NCBI GenBank assembly: GCA_005656395.1
Contig: SRSI01000050.1
Coordinates: forward strand, 4,650,001-4,714,000
Reading direction: 5' to 3'
Length of the DNA: 64,000 nt
Origin: Strongyloides papillosus
Lineage: Eukaryota; Nematoda; Chromadorea; Rhabditida; Strongyloididae
The notes beneath the pieces were generated by a model that made no database searches, was not told the DNA's origin, and was given only the letters and a program-made list of their open reading frames with translations. Shown piece by piece: positions 21,256-34,588 of the stretch (position 1 is its first letter; each line of letters begins with the position of its first letter). The translations under genes were made by a program, and so were the position numbers.

Positions 21256-24200
21256 AATTAACTTAAATAGAAAGAACTATTTCGCAAAATTGGAAGAGAC
21301 ACTATCGTGTTATGTAATTTGTGTATACATGACAGGTCTTTAAAATATATTAACTTGGAAATGTGCGTATTGTGATAAATTTTGGTAATGATTCATACCA
21401 ATTGATCATTGTTTAGACCAGCCCTATTTATCAATTTAAATATTTTACTACTCATTTTTAAAATAGTTGTATTATGTTACCTTCAAATGTTGGGGATTAA
21501 AATTAAATGTAATATAAATAAAATGTGGTGGATTTATTTTTGAAATGTTTTTATTGAAGTCCTTCAAATAGAAAAGTATGGTATTAAAAGTGTGTTTAAC
21601 TAAGTGTAGGCATGGAATGAATTTTTATGGAGGTGGTAGATATAAATGTATATTTCAGGAAGTAAAATGAATTACTTTATGTATGCTACTTTATTAATGT
21701 AATACATCATTAATTTTTTTTTCTTATCATTTGACCTTTAAAGAAAAACAAATAGTTTTTATAAACCAGTAAATTTGATATGCATTTGTAAAAGCAAAAG
21801 GAAAAGGAAAATAAATTTTAAATGTAATTAAATCTCTTTTTTTTCTATATCCATTGAATTCTGCACTACAAATTGCAAGCATAATTTAACTTCTAGTGGG
21901 AGTGGAATTATCCTCTTTATTCATTTGTCTTATTGAAAGATAACTTTAGAAGCAAAAAAAATTTATAGAGCAATTGTGTTCCTCCCTACACACGTAATTT
22001 TTTCCCTCCTCAACACAATTCATTTAGCAGCTTCCAACAATTCACCAACACATATGAAAAAGCTTTTTTTAAATTTACATATAATAAAACGTCCGTTATT
22101 TACTTTTAACATTCTTCAAACAACCAACATCATACATTATAAATATATTATCTTAAAAATTTATTTTAAAATTCAATGAAAAAAATTAGTTATCAATTGA
22201 GATATATGTAGTTTTAATTATGAAATTCTATAATGGTAGGAGGATTTATTTTTAAAAGCAACCTTAATAATATTTTTCTGTTAATGATAATTTATAGAAA
22301 ATGAATGAATGAACCTTTTTAAATATTAAAAACAAATTTATTTCTTATAAAATAAAACATACGAAAAGATATATATTTTATTCTAATTAAAAATATATTC
22401 ACATGAATGGATATGACCTATGGAAATTTTAAAAAGTGTCCTCATAAGAGTTAGTTCATATTTTAATGTATTATAAAGTTAACGGAGTGTCAAAAAAATT
22501 TAATTGTACCCCATGTTTATGTATAGGAGCATGATAATGTAATTTTCATAGTTACCACTCACAATTTAACATATTTTAGTAGAGTTGTAAAAAAATTTTT
22601 GTCCCCACTTAGGCTATTTTTATTGTTATTTTTTAATTTATTTATCTAATTATAATTCAAGGGAAAGGACGATACTCCGGTTGAAGGATTAAGAACCTAG
22701 GGAAGAATAAACAATAATTAAATTTTAATTGCAATAATTAGATTCTTCAATTAAAATAATAACATGTTATGAGTTTTATTGTTCCATTTTTTGCTTATCT
22801 TCCTTCCTATTCTTTCAAAATTGCATTAAACTCAGACACCCATGTATATTTTTCAATTTTTTTTACATTACCTGCAAAATGCAATTACTTTAAATTATTA
22901 GAAAATAATACTCTAATCATTGGACTTTTCATATTTTTCTGTGAACAAAAAAATAAACAAATCCACTTGCAAAAGATAAGATAAATAAATTCTCTTTTGT
23001 GATACTTATTAATCTACTCGAATATACTTTGATTATTATTTTCCAATCTTTTCTCAATAGGTTTAGATGATATTTTGTAGATTTATTACTAAATATATTT
23101 GTAGATGTCAAAAATTACTTCTCTTACATTAATATATGAAGATTAACTGTTTAATAAGATAAGATTTTTTTCCATCAAGAGAGAAAATAAAATTAATTAC
23201 TTTAAACTTTAAGGTAATAAAATATATTTTTATGTTATATCTTCTTTTTAATTTTTTGATATACTCTAAAATATATTATTTACTTTTTGGTTATTAAATA
23301 TTTCCTGGAAATTTTTCAATGAAATCACTATCCAATTGCTTTTTTTTATTTTTTTCCTTTTCTCTTAAAATTATGGATAAGAAAATAAATTTTTTCCACC
23401 ACTTTAAATAAAAAAAAAGACTTAAATATTTTTTATCCTCATTTATTTTAATAATCCCATTCAGGGGGCATAAGTTATGTATGTTTTTTAAAAAAATATT
23501 CCCATGTAAATGTTAAGGAAAATAACATCTATTGTTAATAACGTCGAAGTAGTATCAATAATAAAAACACCATTAATTTAATGGTCTTATGTATTACAGA
23601 ACTTTTTATAAATAAGACACCTACACTAAAATTGATATTACATCTAATGGATTACTAAGAATTGTCATAACTCCTTTAACATGCTTTTTTAGTGATGTCA
23701 AATCGTCATCCACAATCAAGTATACTGTTGTGTAATCAAAAGAATTATTTATAAACATATTTATGTATATCTTTTTTATTTTAAACAATTCATTCATCGT
23801 TTTTATATCCCTATGAAAGGAAATTTAATTATTTGTTTTTTTACCCCTTTCCTTTGTGCCTTTTTCTTTCGTTCATTTTATTTAAAATTAAAAAGAGTTT
23901 AAATTTATATATGTATATGATATATGTTTTATCTTTATGTAACATATTGTAATTACTTTACACTTTTTTTTTTGGCTTTAGAAATCTTCATCTTTTTTCA
24001 TTTTTATTTTTGTCCCAGTATATCTCTAGCGGTTAAGTAAATTATTTTAAAGTTGGCATTTTCTAATCAACCCAAGTTGAAATTATGATAGTAATAGCTT
24101 TGTTATGATAAAGGTGATGAAGGTTAAAATTTTATGATGACAATCTTCGATTTCGATGACTAAAAGTATAAGTAACAATTTTTTAGGTGTTTAGATGACT

Positions 24201-24604
24201 AAGAGTATTCTAAGAAAAAAAAAGTATGTACCGATATGGTATTTAGTATACATTACTAATCTCTTTACTGTGGTGTCTTAAAATTTAACCATAGGCATAT
24301 CTTTCCTACCCCACACTTTTTTATAAATATTTTTTTAATTTTTGTTAAAATTTATTTTTTCAGTATCAAAAAAAAATTTGTTATTGACAGAATAAACATA
24401 TGATTGCGTACATGTTTTTTAAGCTACATATTCTACGTGCTGTAACACCATAAAAATCTCATTGAAAGTAACTGTGATGTTTAATCATTTCACCTTTTTA
24501 TTATAAATTAACTTTCTTTTATAAATAGTATAACATTTAACTGAACTGTAATACTTTTTTTTAGAAAACTTCCTATTTTGTAGTAAAGGTGGAAATAAAT
24601 AACA
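21256..24604. other. Long AT-rich intergenic region upstream of RSK
   Basis: About 3.3 kb between the divergent PDCD6 and RSK genes. Open frames found here (for example 21976-22179 and 22769-22984) are Phe/Ile/Leu/Asn rich and lack splice-consistent partners, so none is called. Confidence 0.45.
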
Positions 24605-27600
24605 ATGCCTCTTGCTCCACTCGGTGATCCATGGAACTCGTGTACAACAGTCCTTGCGAAGTCTATTGCTTCAGCAAAAGAGAATAATTATCAGAAGATT
24701 AAGAACAATAATGTTGCAAATCCAAAGAGTATTAATGATCAAGTTAAGAATGGGAATGGTCATGTCGTCTGGGAGGGTACTAATACTACTAAACAATGCA
24801 AAGAAAAATTATTGGAGAAGAAAGTGGAGAAAAATAATAACAATAAGGCTAATGTTTCTCCTATCGTTAATCAAAGTAAATTAATAGATGTACCGGACAA
24901 AATTCGTGAAGGTGTCCAGACAGGGTCATTAATTACAGCAACGTCATTAAGCGAATTCGAGGTTAGTTTTAATATGAATCATTCTTCCATTCCACAAACT
25001 ATTTAAAAATTTACCACTATCAGTTAAAGACGCTATAAATATATATTAATCAAAATAGAAAATGTACTTTTTTTAGCTAACTATCTATTAAACTTATTTT
25101 AATCCTTCTATTTTTATTTGCTCGTTGTTTATAGACAAAAATCAAATAGAGTAAAGAAATTCTATTTTAATAGTCTTTAAAAATGATTACTTCTATAGTT
25201 ACTATTTTTAACCATTTCATCATGAAAAAAATACCATATTTTTTATTCTTAATTTTCTATATATATTATCCTTTTATAATTTTGTTTTTAAAAAGACATA
25301 ACTCCTCTCTTATACTGCTTATATCTCCTCGTGAGCTTTGATTGTGGGGGACACAAAAATACACTTACCACACCATAATAGCAGTGTGATATTAAAAAGT
25401 AAATAGTAATTCATGAATTTTTTTTCTAATTCACCTGTATAAATACCATATCATTTCGCGTTCCATTAGTATATTATTATTATTATCTCCATTTCTTTTA
25501 AGAACGATTGAAGATTATGGGAAACGAAACAATTGGTATATAAAAGAGAAATATACATTTATCAAATTTTATATACTCTTTTGTATAAAACTATATTTTT
25601 TTTTATTCTATTTTGTACGTATATAGTCACACAGCAATGAAAAGCTTTAGATAGAAAATGCTTTAGATTTTTATTTGCTATATAATATATTATGAAAAAA
25701 AGGAGAACCATGTTTGATTAAACAATAAAGGTTTATTATTTTTATTAACCACTTCTATAATACACTTGTTTTCTATAAACTATCTATTTATTACTATTTA
25801 TTTATTGTTAAGAATCTCTTATTTAACATTATATTTTTATTTATTATATTAATAAAATACCTCCCATACATTATTAATACACTTTGTGTACAAATATAAT
25901 ATCATTTGATCACAACTATCTGCCAAATTACATAAGGTTGATTAATAATGTATAAAAATAGTTAAAGACATCATAAAACCAGATCATTTCATCCATACTC
26001 AATACTATTTATAGAAAAGTTAATCAATTGACATATAAAGACTCTTTTTTACAAATATATACTTCTTATTTTATATATTATAATTTTAGATGTGCTTAAA
26101 TTAAATATTTTTAATTTATTCATGAATTTATTATTATTCCTACAAACGATAATTTGGCCATTTAATGTGTTCTCTCCTTCACAACACTAATTTTTTATCC
26201 CCCTCCTTTTCCTCTTCAGATGTGTGGATAATACACTTCAATGATGTAGATAGGGTAACTAAAAGTAGGAGATTTATATTGTAAAACTCACATTATCTGT
26301 AATTATAAAAAAAGATTGAAAATCCTCTTTGTATTTATACAGTTAAATTTTTCAAATAATTCGTAGTTTTTTTCTCACTAATTATCACTATATAAATATC
26401 CAACTTCTTTTACTTTTGCAGTTTATTTAAACTCATTCATATATATCTGGATTATAATATTTGATTATAAAATTGATAGGTTAATGTTGAAAAAAGTTTT
26501 TTTTTTGTGAAAAAATCCCATATATAATATTTTATAATACGATTTTTAATTTAATTTATAAAAATGTATAGACATTATATCAGGTTTTCCGTTTTTTTAC
26601 ACAAATACAATGTTATTTATAAATTAATTATTAATCATTTTGTTAATATTAGATTATTTTATACTTAATGCTACCTATTTTTAAATATTGCATTTCTATT
26701 TTTTCCTAATAATTTTAAAAAATTTAAAAATGATTCATCAGGAGAAGTCTCACCTTATTATTGGTAATCAAGGAAATTTTTTAAAAAAATCAAAGTTTTC
26801 TTGTAATGCAACAAGAAATAAGATAAAAATTTCTTTCAAAAATCTTTTTTGTGCAGAGATGTGTTGGCCAAGGGTACTGTAAATTTTTTTTTATTTTTAA
26901 CCAAACCAAAATTATTGTTTTCTTTTTTTTATTTACCCATTAAAAAGAAGGAGGAAAATTTAAATTTTTAATGAATTATTATTTTTGTTGTTTTTAGATA
27001 CAAGAGGGCGATGGAAGTCTTAGTTCTACTAGTGATGATTCTTTAGATAAATCTAAGGTATGTTTTTGAAAAAAGATTTTAATAGCTTTAATGGATGCTG
27101 TCTAATCATCGCTACTTTGAATGGTTACTAAACTTTGATATAGGAGATTGACTTAAACATATTATTATACACCTTGTTATTAGTTTTTTTGCAAAAAAAT
27201 ATAGTTAATCCTTGAAAAATTTTGCTTTCCTTTCAAACTATATTCTGATATGTATGTTATGTTTTGTGACTTGTCTTATATTTATAAAATAATATATGAC
27301 TTGACTTTTGAACTTGACTTACAATCTTTCCATCTAAACTTTCACATCTTTTTTTGATTATTTCTGGTCTCTCCTCTAAAATAAAATGATATATAGAGGG
27401 AATTTGAATGACAGTTATTACATTGACATTCCTGAGAAATGTGAATCCATTGAAAAAAAAAGATACATTTCTGCCTATTAATGTTTCATCTCATCGGCTA
27501 CTCCATTCCTCCCCCTCTAACAAAAAGTTGATACTTCTGGTAGTATATATTACTCTAGTATTATGAATGACGATGAAATTAATATTTTAAAGAAAAATTC

Positions 27601-30600
27601 CTTTTTTTTTATCCGCATATTTTAAATAAATTGCTAAGAAGTGTTATACTTTTTAATTTCATTATACCCATAAACGCTTCTTCTCCTAACTTTTTTTTAA
27701 AACCAATTTCACCATCCTCTCTCATAAATTGTAATGATATAATTTTTCTTATAAAATAAAACAGAAAGTAATTATTTTATTAAAAATTCACATGTGTCTT
27801 CTCTTTAAAAATGCAATATACATTTTTAATGTTTTTAAATTAAAAAAAGAAGGAATTTTTATATATATTAAAAATATCTTTATTCTCATAATGATGTTAT
27901 GATGTGTTAATGAGAGTTGTTTTACATAACATTTATTATATATATACTTTGTTATTATTTATTATAATCATCATATCAAAGTATTTGACAATTTAATTAA
28001 CGTATTTTTGCCTATGTTAACTTTGATTTAAATGATGTTATTTTTAAAAAAAAAGTTTATATTGTTTGAAAGTAAATATTAAGTGTATGTATTTGAGGAG
28101 ATATTATAGGGGAGATATATTGGTGATCAAAGACGAGGTAGAGAGAGAGGAATAAAAATTATATTAAACTGTTGTAATTTTATTTGAATACTATTATATA
28201 TTTATTTTGAGGTTGAAGGATCTCTTTTTACATATATTGCTTATCTAAATATCTCTTTTAATAATTTAAATATCATATTAAATCTCTATTACATTACATA
28301 TCACCCCCGCACTAATTACATAATTTTTTTTATTGTAGTTAGTGTATTTAATACTATTTTTTTAACACTAATTATACAATCATATATCCTTCTTTTATTA
28401 CTAATCATATGTTTTATGCTGAGAATTAAATAAATTTGTTATTTGAAGTAGACAAAGGGCGTGTTTGATAAATATTGGTTTATTTTTTTATCATTTATCA
28501 CATAAGGTATTTTGTTGTTCAATTTTATTATAATAAATTTGGAAAGAATATATTTATGATTCACTTGGTGATAGTATTAAACATTTTTAATATTTATTTT
28601 ATTTATAAGCATCTTTCTTCCTTCAGATTATTTATATTTACCTTGTGAATATACATTTATTTATTTTTTATGTTCATTACAAATTTTGAAGGAATTTTTT
28701 TCCTCACTTAATAATTTTATATTTATATTCTTTTCTTCTTTTTTTAAATTTATTATTAAGTTTAATTTTTAATCTTTAAGAGTACTCTTCAACAAAATAT
28801 TAAAATATTTACCAATAATATTAATGTTATAGTAAGCAAAGAAAAAAAATCTCTTTTAGATAAAGCTCTTTAGCAATTTTTTATTATAATTTTTTATCAA
28901 CATATTCATATAGATATTATCCTCAGATTTTTTATAAGGATAAAAACAAAGTTCTTGTGTAACCAAACGATAAAATTTTCTATTATATTAATATTGTTTT
29001 TTCCTTCACTTTATCTTTGATAGAAATTTTTATTTCCCTTTTTATTACTCTTTTTTTGTCTACGAAAATAAGAGCCGTAAAATTTAACTCGAGAGTGGTA
29101 TTAAAAAAAACTTAAAATTGCATAATACATTGTAAAATGATGTACCCGCTGATACATAAAAACTGTTAGATGTGAAAAAGATAAAAAGAATTTCTAGCAA
29201 AGTCGTTTCCGTATTCTCACAGACTTTTCCTTATAAGAAGAACATTTCTTTCTTGTCACTTTTTAAAAATTACTTAGTCTTTTTAAAGAATATTTTTATT
29301 TTCATTTATACCATAAAATTATTACATTTAAAGTTGACATATATAAAAGCTTGCTTCTAAAAATATGCATATTATGTATATATTTTGTTATTTATTTAAG
29401 ACAATATTTTTAGTTGTGAAAAAAAAGGCGACGTAATAAGGGCTGGAGTAATAGGAGAATTGAGGCAAAAAAAATGACGAATTTATTTTAATAAATGTGA
29501 TAAAAGTGTAGTCTATTATAATTTAAGTTTTAAATTTTTCAAACGTCATCATTTATGACACCTTTTCTTACTCATATAATCATCATCATCTCTCGTCATA
29601 CCACATTATTTTTAAATACAATATTGTTGTGTTTAATAAAAAAATTTTAAAGTGCAATTTTTTTTATCATATTTTCCCTATATATAAAAATCATAAATTA
29701 AAATATGTATTTAATATTGTATTTATTATTTTTTAAATAATTTTACTATTCATGTGTTTATTTAATATATACTTCTAAACATTTATACTTCAACTATACT
29801 ACTATTTTATATAACTGATAATTACTTTTAAGCAATTTTAAGAGATATTAGTATTAATTTATTATATAATATCATAATAACTACAAAAAAGTTATTAAAT
29901 ATAAATAAAATTTCTTTATTTATTATTATTACTTTAAATTATGGTTATTGAAAAGCAAGAGTTGGATAGGCAGGGAACTGATGGCAACTTTAATTTTCTA
30001 TACCCATCTATAGCTATGACTAAAAAAAATATTCATTCCTCACTTCAAAGTTCATCTAATCATTCTGATAGTGGCATTTCTAATAATAATTATTCTTCCT
30101 CTAATTTAACTCTTAATTTAAAGGACTTAACAAGTACCACATTTACTACAACAACAACAACAAATACTAATAAAAATAATGATCCTGATACCACAAGTAA
30201 TTCATGTTTTGATTATGAGGATAACCTTGTACAGGAGGAGGTTGAGAATGTCAATGAAACTGAGATAAACATTAGTGATGTTCGGAAACAGGGAGAAAAA
30301 GCTACTGCATCACACTTTGAATTACTTAAAGTCCTCGGACAAGGTTCATTTGGTAAAGTTTTTTTGGTTAGAAAAATTAAAGGTAAAAATACTGGGAAGT
30401 TATATGCTATGAAAGTTTTAAAAAAAGCTACATTAAAAGGTAAATTTGCATAATAATATTATTCTTTGTTTAACCTCATTTTTTAGTACGTGATAGAGTC
30501 AGAACAAAGATGGAAAGAGATATTTTAGCACAAATAAATCATCCATTCATTGTGAAACTTCATTATGCCTTTCAAACAGAAGGTAAATTATACCTTATTC

Positions 30601-32669
30601 TTGATTTCCTTCGTGGTGGTGACCTATTTACAAGATTATCAAAAGAATTCATGTTCACGGAGGATGATGTAAAATTTTATCTTGCTGAATTAGTATTAGC
30701 ACTCGAGCATCTCCACAGTCTTGGAATCGTTTATCGTGATTTAAAACCAGAAAACGTTCTCCTAGACAGTGATGGACATATAAATGTCACAGATTTCGGT
30801 TTATGTAAAGAATCTATATACGAAGACTCAAAGGCATACTCATTTTGTGGTACTGTAGAGTACATGTCACCAGAGGTAGTTAATCGTCGTGGACACACAA
30901 CAGTAGCTGATTGGTGGTCATTAGGTGTTTTGATGTATGAAATGTTAACTGGACACCTACCATTCCAAGGTGAAAATAGAAGAGAAACCATGTCTCAAAT
31001 ATTGAATGCCAAACTTACGATGCCTCCACTCCTATCACCGGAAGCTCAAAATTTACTAAGATGTCTATTTAAAAGAAACCCAACAAGAAGACTTGGTTCT
31101 GGTCCGGATGGCGTTAAAAACATCAAATCCCACAGTTTTTTTGCCACAATAGATTGGGAAAAATTACTAAAAAAAGAGATTGATCCACCATTCAAACCTG
31201 CTGTCGTCGGGATGGATGAGACAACCTATTTCGATAGTGAATTTACCAAAAAAACTCCAAGAGGTATGTTATTTAAACATTTTGTACTTTTTATTTACCA
31301 ATCCTACATCATCTCGATCACATGTCATTTTAAATACATTTACAAATTGTATGAAAAATATACACTTTTTCATAATTATATTCTTACAAATGACATGCTA
31401 TATTTCAATTATTATTAATTCATTTTTTATCGTGTTTTTATAGACTCACCAGTACACCCACCCTCAGCAGCTGCTCATGAATTATTCCGGGGATTTAGTT
31501 TTGTTTCACCATCTATTCTTGAGAGTGGTAATATTAAGTCCAGTACAAGTAGTCCTAGTGACATGTATAAACATGCTATTAGTAATAATGTAAATGAATC
31601 GTTAAAAGGGTGTCTTGAAAATTTATCTGGTATGAAGGTATGTGATGATATGGCAGAGAAAAGCTTCTTTGATGAGTATGATGTTAAAGAGGAACTTGGT
31701 ATTGGATCTTATTCTATTGTCAAGAAGTGTGTTCATAAAACTACAAAAGCTGAGTATGCTGTTAAGGTAAATAATAATAGTCAGTTATGACGCATTTAAT
31801 TGTTTTGTTTTTAGATGATAAGAAAAGGTAAAAGAGATATTAGTGAAGAGATAGATATACTTCATAGATACAGTAATGGAAAGTATATTGGAAAATTGTT
31901 TGGTGTTTATGAAGATGAAGGATGTGTATATCTTGTCCTTGAATACTGTAAAGGTGGAGAACTTTTGGATAAAATTTTATCGAAGAAAGGCTTCTCAGAA
32001 CGTGAGGCTGCCTCCATTATTTATCGCCTCTCGACGGCTCTTGTATATCTTCATAATAATCAAATAGCTCACAGAGATTTGAAACCATCAAATATTCTTT
32101 TTGCATCAGAGGATATGAATCCAGAGTCTATAAGAATAATAGATTTTGGTTTTGCTAAACAATTAAGAGCTGACAATGGGTTGTTGATGACACCATGTTA
32201 TACAGCACAATTTGTGGCACCAGAAGTATTAAAGAAACAAGGATATGATATGTCTTGTGATGTATGGTCTCTAGGTGTATTGATGTATTCAATATTGAGT
32301 GGTGAAGCACCATTTTCAATGGATCCAAAGGATGGACCTGAAACTATATTAGAAAAAGTTGGTGAAGGCATCTTTAGCATGTCAGGAGGGAACTGGAAGA
32401 ATGTAACAGAGATAGCAAAGGATCTTATAAAAAGAATGCTTCATGTTGATCCATCAAAAAGGATCACAGCGAAACAAATTCTCCTCCACCCGTGGATATC
32501 ACAAAGGAACCTCCTACCACATATCCAATTAAATTATTCATCTGTTCCAGAGAAAGTAAAAGAAGCTCTAAACACAATGTTTAAGGCAATTGAAAATCCA
32601 TCAAAACCTGTCCCATTACGTCCAGTAATATCATCAGCTCTAGCCAAGAGAAGGCAAATCAAAGCTTAA
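24605..32669 (+). CDS. rskn-1: p90 ribosomal S6 kinase (RSK), two-kinase protein
   Basis: Long isoform exons: 24605-24961, 26998-27057, 30235-30439, 30487-31263, 31444-31766, 31815-32669 (all phases agree, 858 residues). The short form starts at 29941 instead (817 residues, numbering below). The distal start [10 protein letters not shown] matches the MPLAQL..PW start of vertebrate RSKs. N-terminal AGC kinase: GQGSFG 133-138, Lys158, YRDLKPEN with Asp251, DFG Asp269, activation-loop Ser285 in AYSFCGT. The linker has TPRDSP and the hydrophobic motif FRGFSFV (Ser444, PDK1 docking). C-terminal CaMK-type kinase: GIGSYS, Lys533, [14 protein letters not shown] and the ERK target Thr659 in MTPCYT. 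The tail [10 protein letters not shown] is an ERK docking site. All regulatory residues are present, so it is an active ERK effector. Serine racemase follows on the same strand. Confidence 0.93.
26730..26873 (+). other. Possible extra first exon of RSK
   Basis: A 48-codon frame starting [18 protein letters not shown] ends at AGG|GTACTG in phase 0, compatible with the exon at 26998 ([10 protein letters not shown]...). It lies inside the large RSK intron. The donor is non-consensus and the peptide is not conserved as far as I can tell, so it may be chance. Confidence 0.25.
29941..30234 (+). other. RSK alternative first exon, coding 5' part
   Basis: The frame that contains the N-terminal kinase start is open back to an ATG at 29941, adding 98 residues (Asn/Ser/Thr rich, with a run of threonines from ACA/ACT codons) before the point at 30235 where the long isoform would splice in (CTTGTACAG|GAGGAG). 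This suggests an internal promoter just upstream of 29941, a region containing TATATAATATC. If 29941 is not used as a start, this segment is 5' UTR or intron. Confidence 0.6.
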
Positions 32670-33434
32670 TAAACAGTTAATAATTATATAGAAAAAACTT
32701 TTACCAACCCAAAAAACGAATGGATCAAAATATCTAATTTTTTTCACTTTAAAAATAATACTAATGTTTTTTTTAATAGAATTGAAAATATTATAAAAGA
32801 AATTGACATCATCAACTAACCAATAATACAATATGTATAATTATTTTTTTTACACACTCTACTGCCTTTTCATTTAAAATCAATGATATCACAATCAAAA
32901 AGGAGATAAAAAAGAATTTAGTTATGTATATCAAATGGAAAAAGATTTTTTTTAAATATTCTCTCTCAATTTTTACAAAACATGGTACTTTAATTTTTAT
33001 ATATTTTTTATGTATATTAAGAGATTTTTATTGTAATTATAACAGCATTTTTTTGTGTACATACAATAATGTTGATAAAGAGGAAGAAAATAAAATTTTT
33101 GTATGACTGATTGTTCGATTTCTATGAAGGTTACCTTTTGAATGATAATTAAATTTGCTTGTTTATGATAGTGATAGGGAAGATTATTTTAACACTATAT
33201 AAATAATAGTATTATCAAAAGTAAGTTGTCTCTCTATGTATTTCTTTCATTGTATTTAATGCATTTTTAATTGATTATTGTTTAAGAACACTTTAACTGA
33301 AGTTGTTTATATTAGATTTTGTGACAAAGTTTTGACAACTTTTTTTATTATTCATTTTTTATTGAATCGTTAATGTTTTATATTTCAGCTATTTTTTTCT
33401 CTCGAAATACTATATTGGGTAGAAAGACAACGTC
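32670..33434. other. Intergenic between RSK and serine racemase
   Basis: About 0.77 kb, same-strand genes. TATTTCAG ending at 33388 lies 46 bp before the serine racemase ATG and looks like a trans-splice acceptor. The distance is long for a typical nematode operon (about 100 bp). Confidence 0.4.
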
Positions 33435-34418
33435 ATGTCTATGGGAGAGATAACATTACAAGACATTCTAAATGCCAATGGCCGCATAAAAAATGACATC
33501 ATCAAAACACCAATTATCAAAAACAATTACATCAATAAATTAACAGGGAAAAATTTGTTTTTCAAATGTGAAAATTTCCAAGAAACAGGTTCTTTTAAAG
33601 TTAGGGGAGCATTAAATGCTGTCAAAAAGGCAATTGAGAATGGTGGCGACGTTCAAGGTTTCCTAACACACTCCTCAGGGAATCATGGAACAGCATTAGC
33701 ATGGGCTGCACATGTTGTGGGTAAAAGGTGTATTGTTGTTGTTCCCCAAAATACACCACAATTTAAAAGGAAAAGAATTGAAAGGTATGGTGCGAGTCTT
33801 ATTTTTGCTGATAATACTATAAAAGGTAGAGAAGATACATGTGAGGAGACAAGAATAACAACAGGTTTTTATGTTATTCAACCATTTAATGCATTTGAAG
33901 TCATGGCTGGACAGGGAACATTAGCTATTGAGATTGAGGAAGAGGTACCAAATTGTGAGGCTGTCCTTGTTGCTGTTGGTGGTGGTGGTCTTGTCTCTGG
34001 GATATCGACTTATTTTAAGGAAAAAAATAAGAATGTTAAGGTGTTTTGTGTTGATGTTGAGGGAAAAAATCTTCAAGATAGTGTTTTGGCTAAGAAAAGG
34101 TTATGGGATGATGATGGTGCATCTTTAGATACAATTGCTGATGGAATAAGAGTTAAAGTTGTTGGTGATAAATGTTTTGAGCAGGTAGTAAACAATTGTG
34201 AAGAAGAAGTTTTGACGGTTAATGATGAGGAGATAATCGAGGCAATGAAAATTATCTACGAAGAAATGAAGATTGTTGTTGAACCAACTGGAGCAGTTAC
34301 ATTTGCAGGATTATTAAAATATAAAGATACAATATTAAAAGACGTCAAAAATATTACTTTAATAGTCTGTGGTGGCAATGTGTCATCTAATGACATTTCA
34401 AAGATCTTTTCACCATAA
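33435..34418 (+). CDS. serr-1: Serine racemase (PLP fold-type II)
   Basis: Single exon, 327 residues; human serine racemase has 340. It interconverts L- and D-serine and can eliminate water to give pyruvate. ITLQDILNANGRI is the typical N-terminus. The PLP Schiff-base lysine is Lys55 in GSFKVRGALN. THSSGNHG contains the second acid/base residue Ser81 (human Ser84). AVGGGGLVSG binds the PLP phosphate, and VCGGN near the end contacts the pyridine nitrogen region. TIADGIRV and EPTGAV also match. L-threonine dehydratases share this fold, but the lack of a C-terminal ACT domain and the close match to metazoan serine racemases favour this call. The C-terminus is shorter than the human one and lacks its PDZ-ligand end. 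Confidence 0.93.
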   Translation: MSMGEITLQDILNANGRIKNDIIKTPIIKNNYINKLTGKNLFFKCENFQETGSFKVRGALNAVKKAIENGGDVQGFLTHSSGNHGTALAWAAHVVGKRCIVVVPQNTPQFKRKRIERYGASLIFADNTIKGREDTCEETRITTGFYVIQPFNAFEVMAGQGTLAIEIEEEVPNCEAVLVAVGGGGLVSGISTYFKEKNKNVKVFCVDVEGKNLQDSVLAKKRLWDDDGASLDTIADGIRVKVVGDKCFEQVVNNCEEEVLTVNDEEIIEAMKIIYEEMKIVVEPTGAVTFAGLLKYKDTILKDVKNITLIVCGGNVSSNDISKIFSP

Positions 34419-34588
34419 AAAATAAAAACTTTATTCATAAATTCTATAATATTTAATAAAATAAATATTTTATTTACTTCCTCATATGGTGTTTTCAATT
34501 TTTTTACATAAATGCGAAAATACAAATAAAATACAAGTTTTTAAAAATATTCATTTATAAAAAAGTAGTATATAATTTCTATTTTTGT

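Noticed and set aside
32670..33434. RSK and serine racemase as an operon
   Set aside because: The 765-bp spacing is far longer than typical nematode operon gaps, and no SL2-type signal can be judged from sequence alone.
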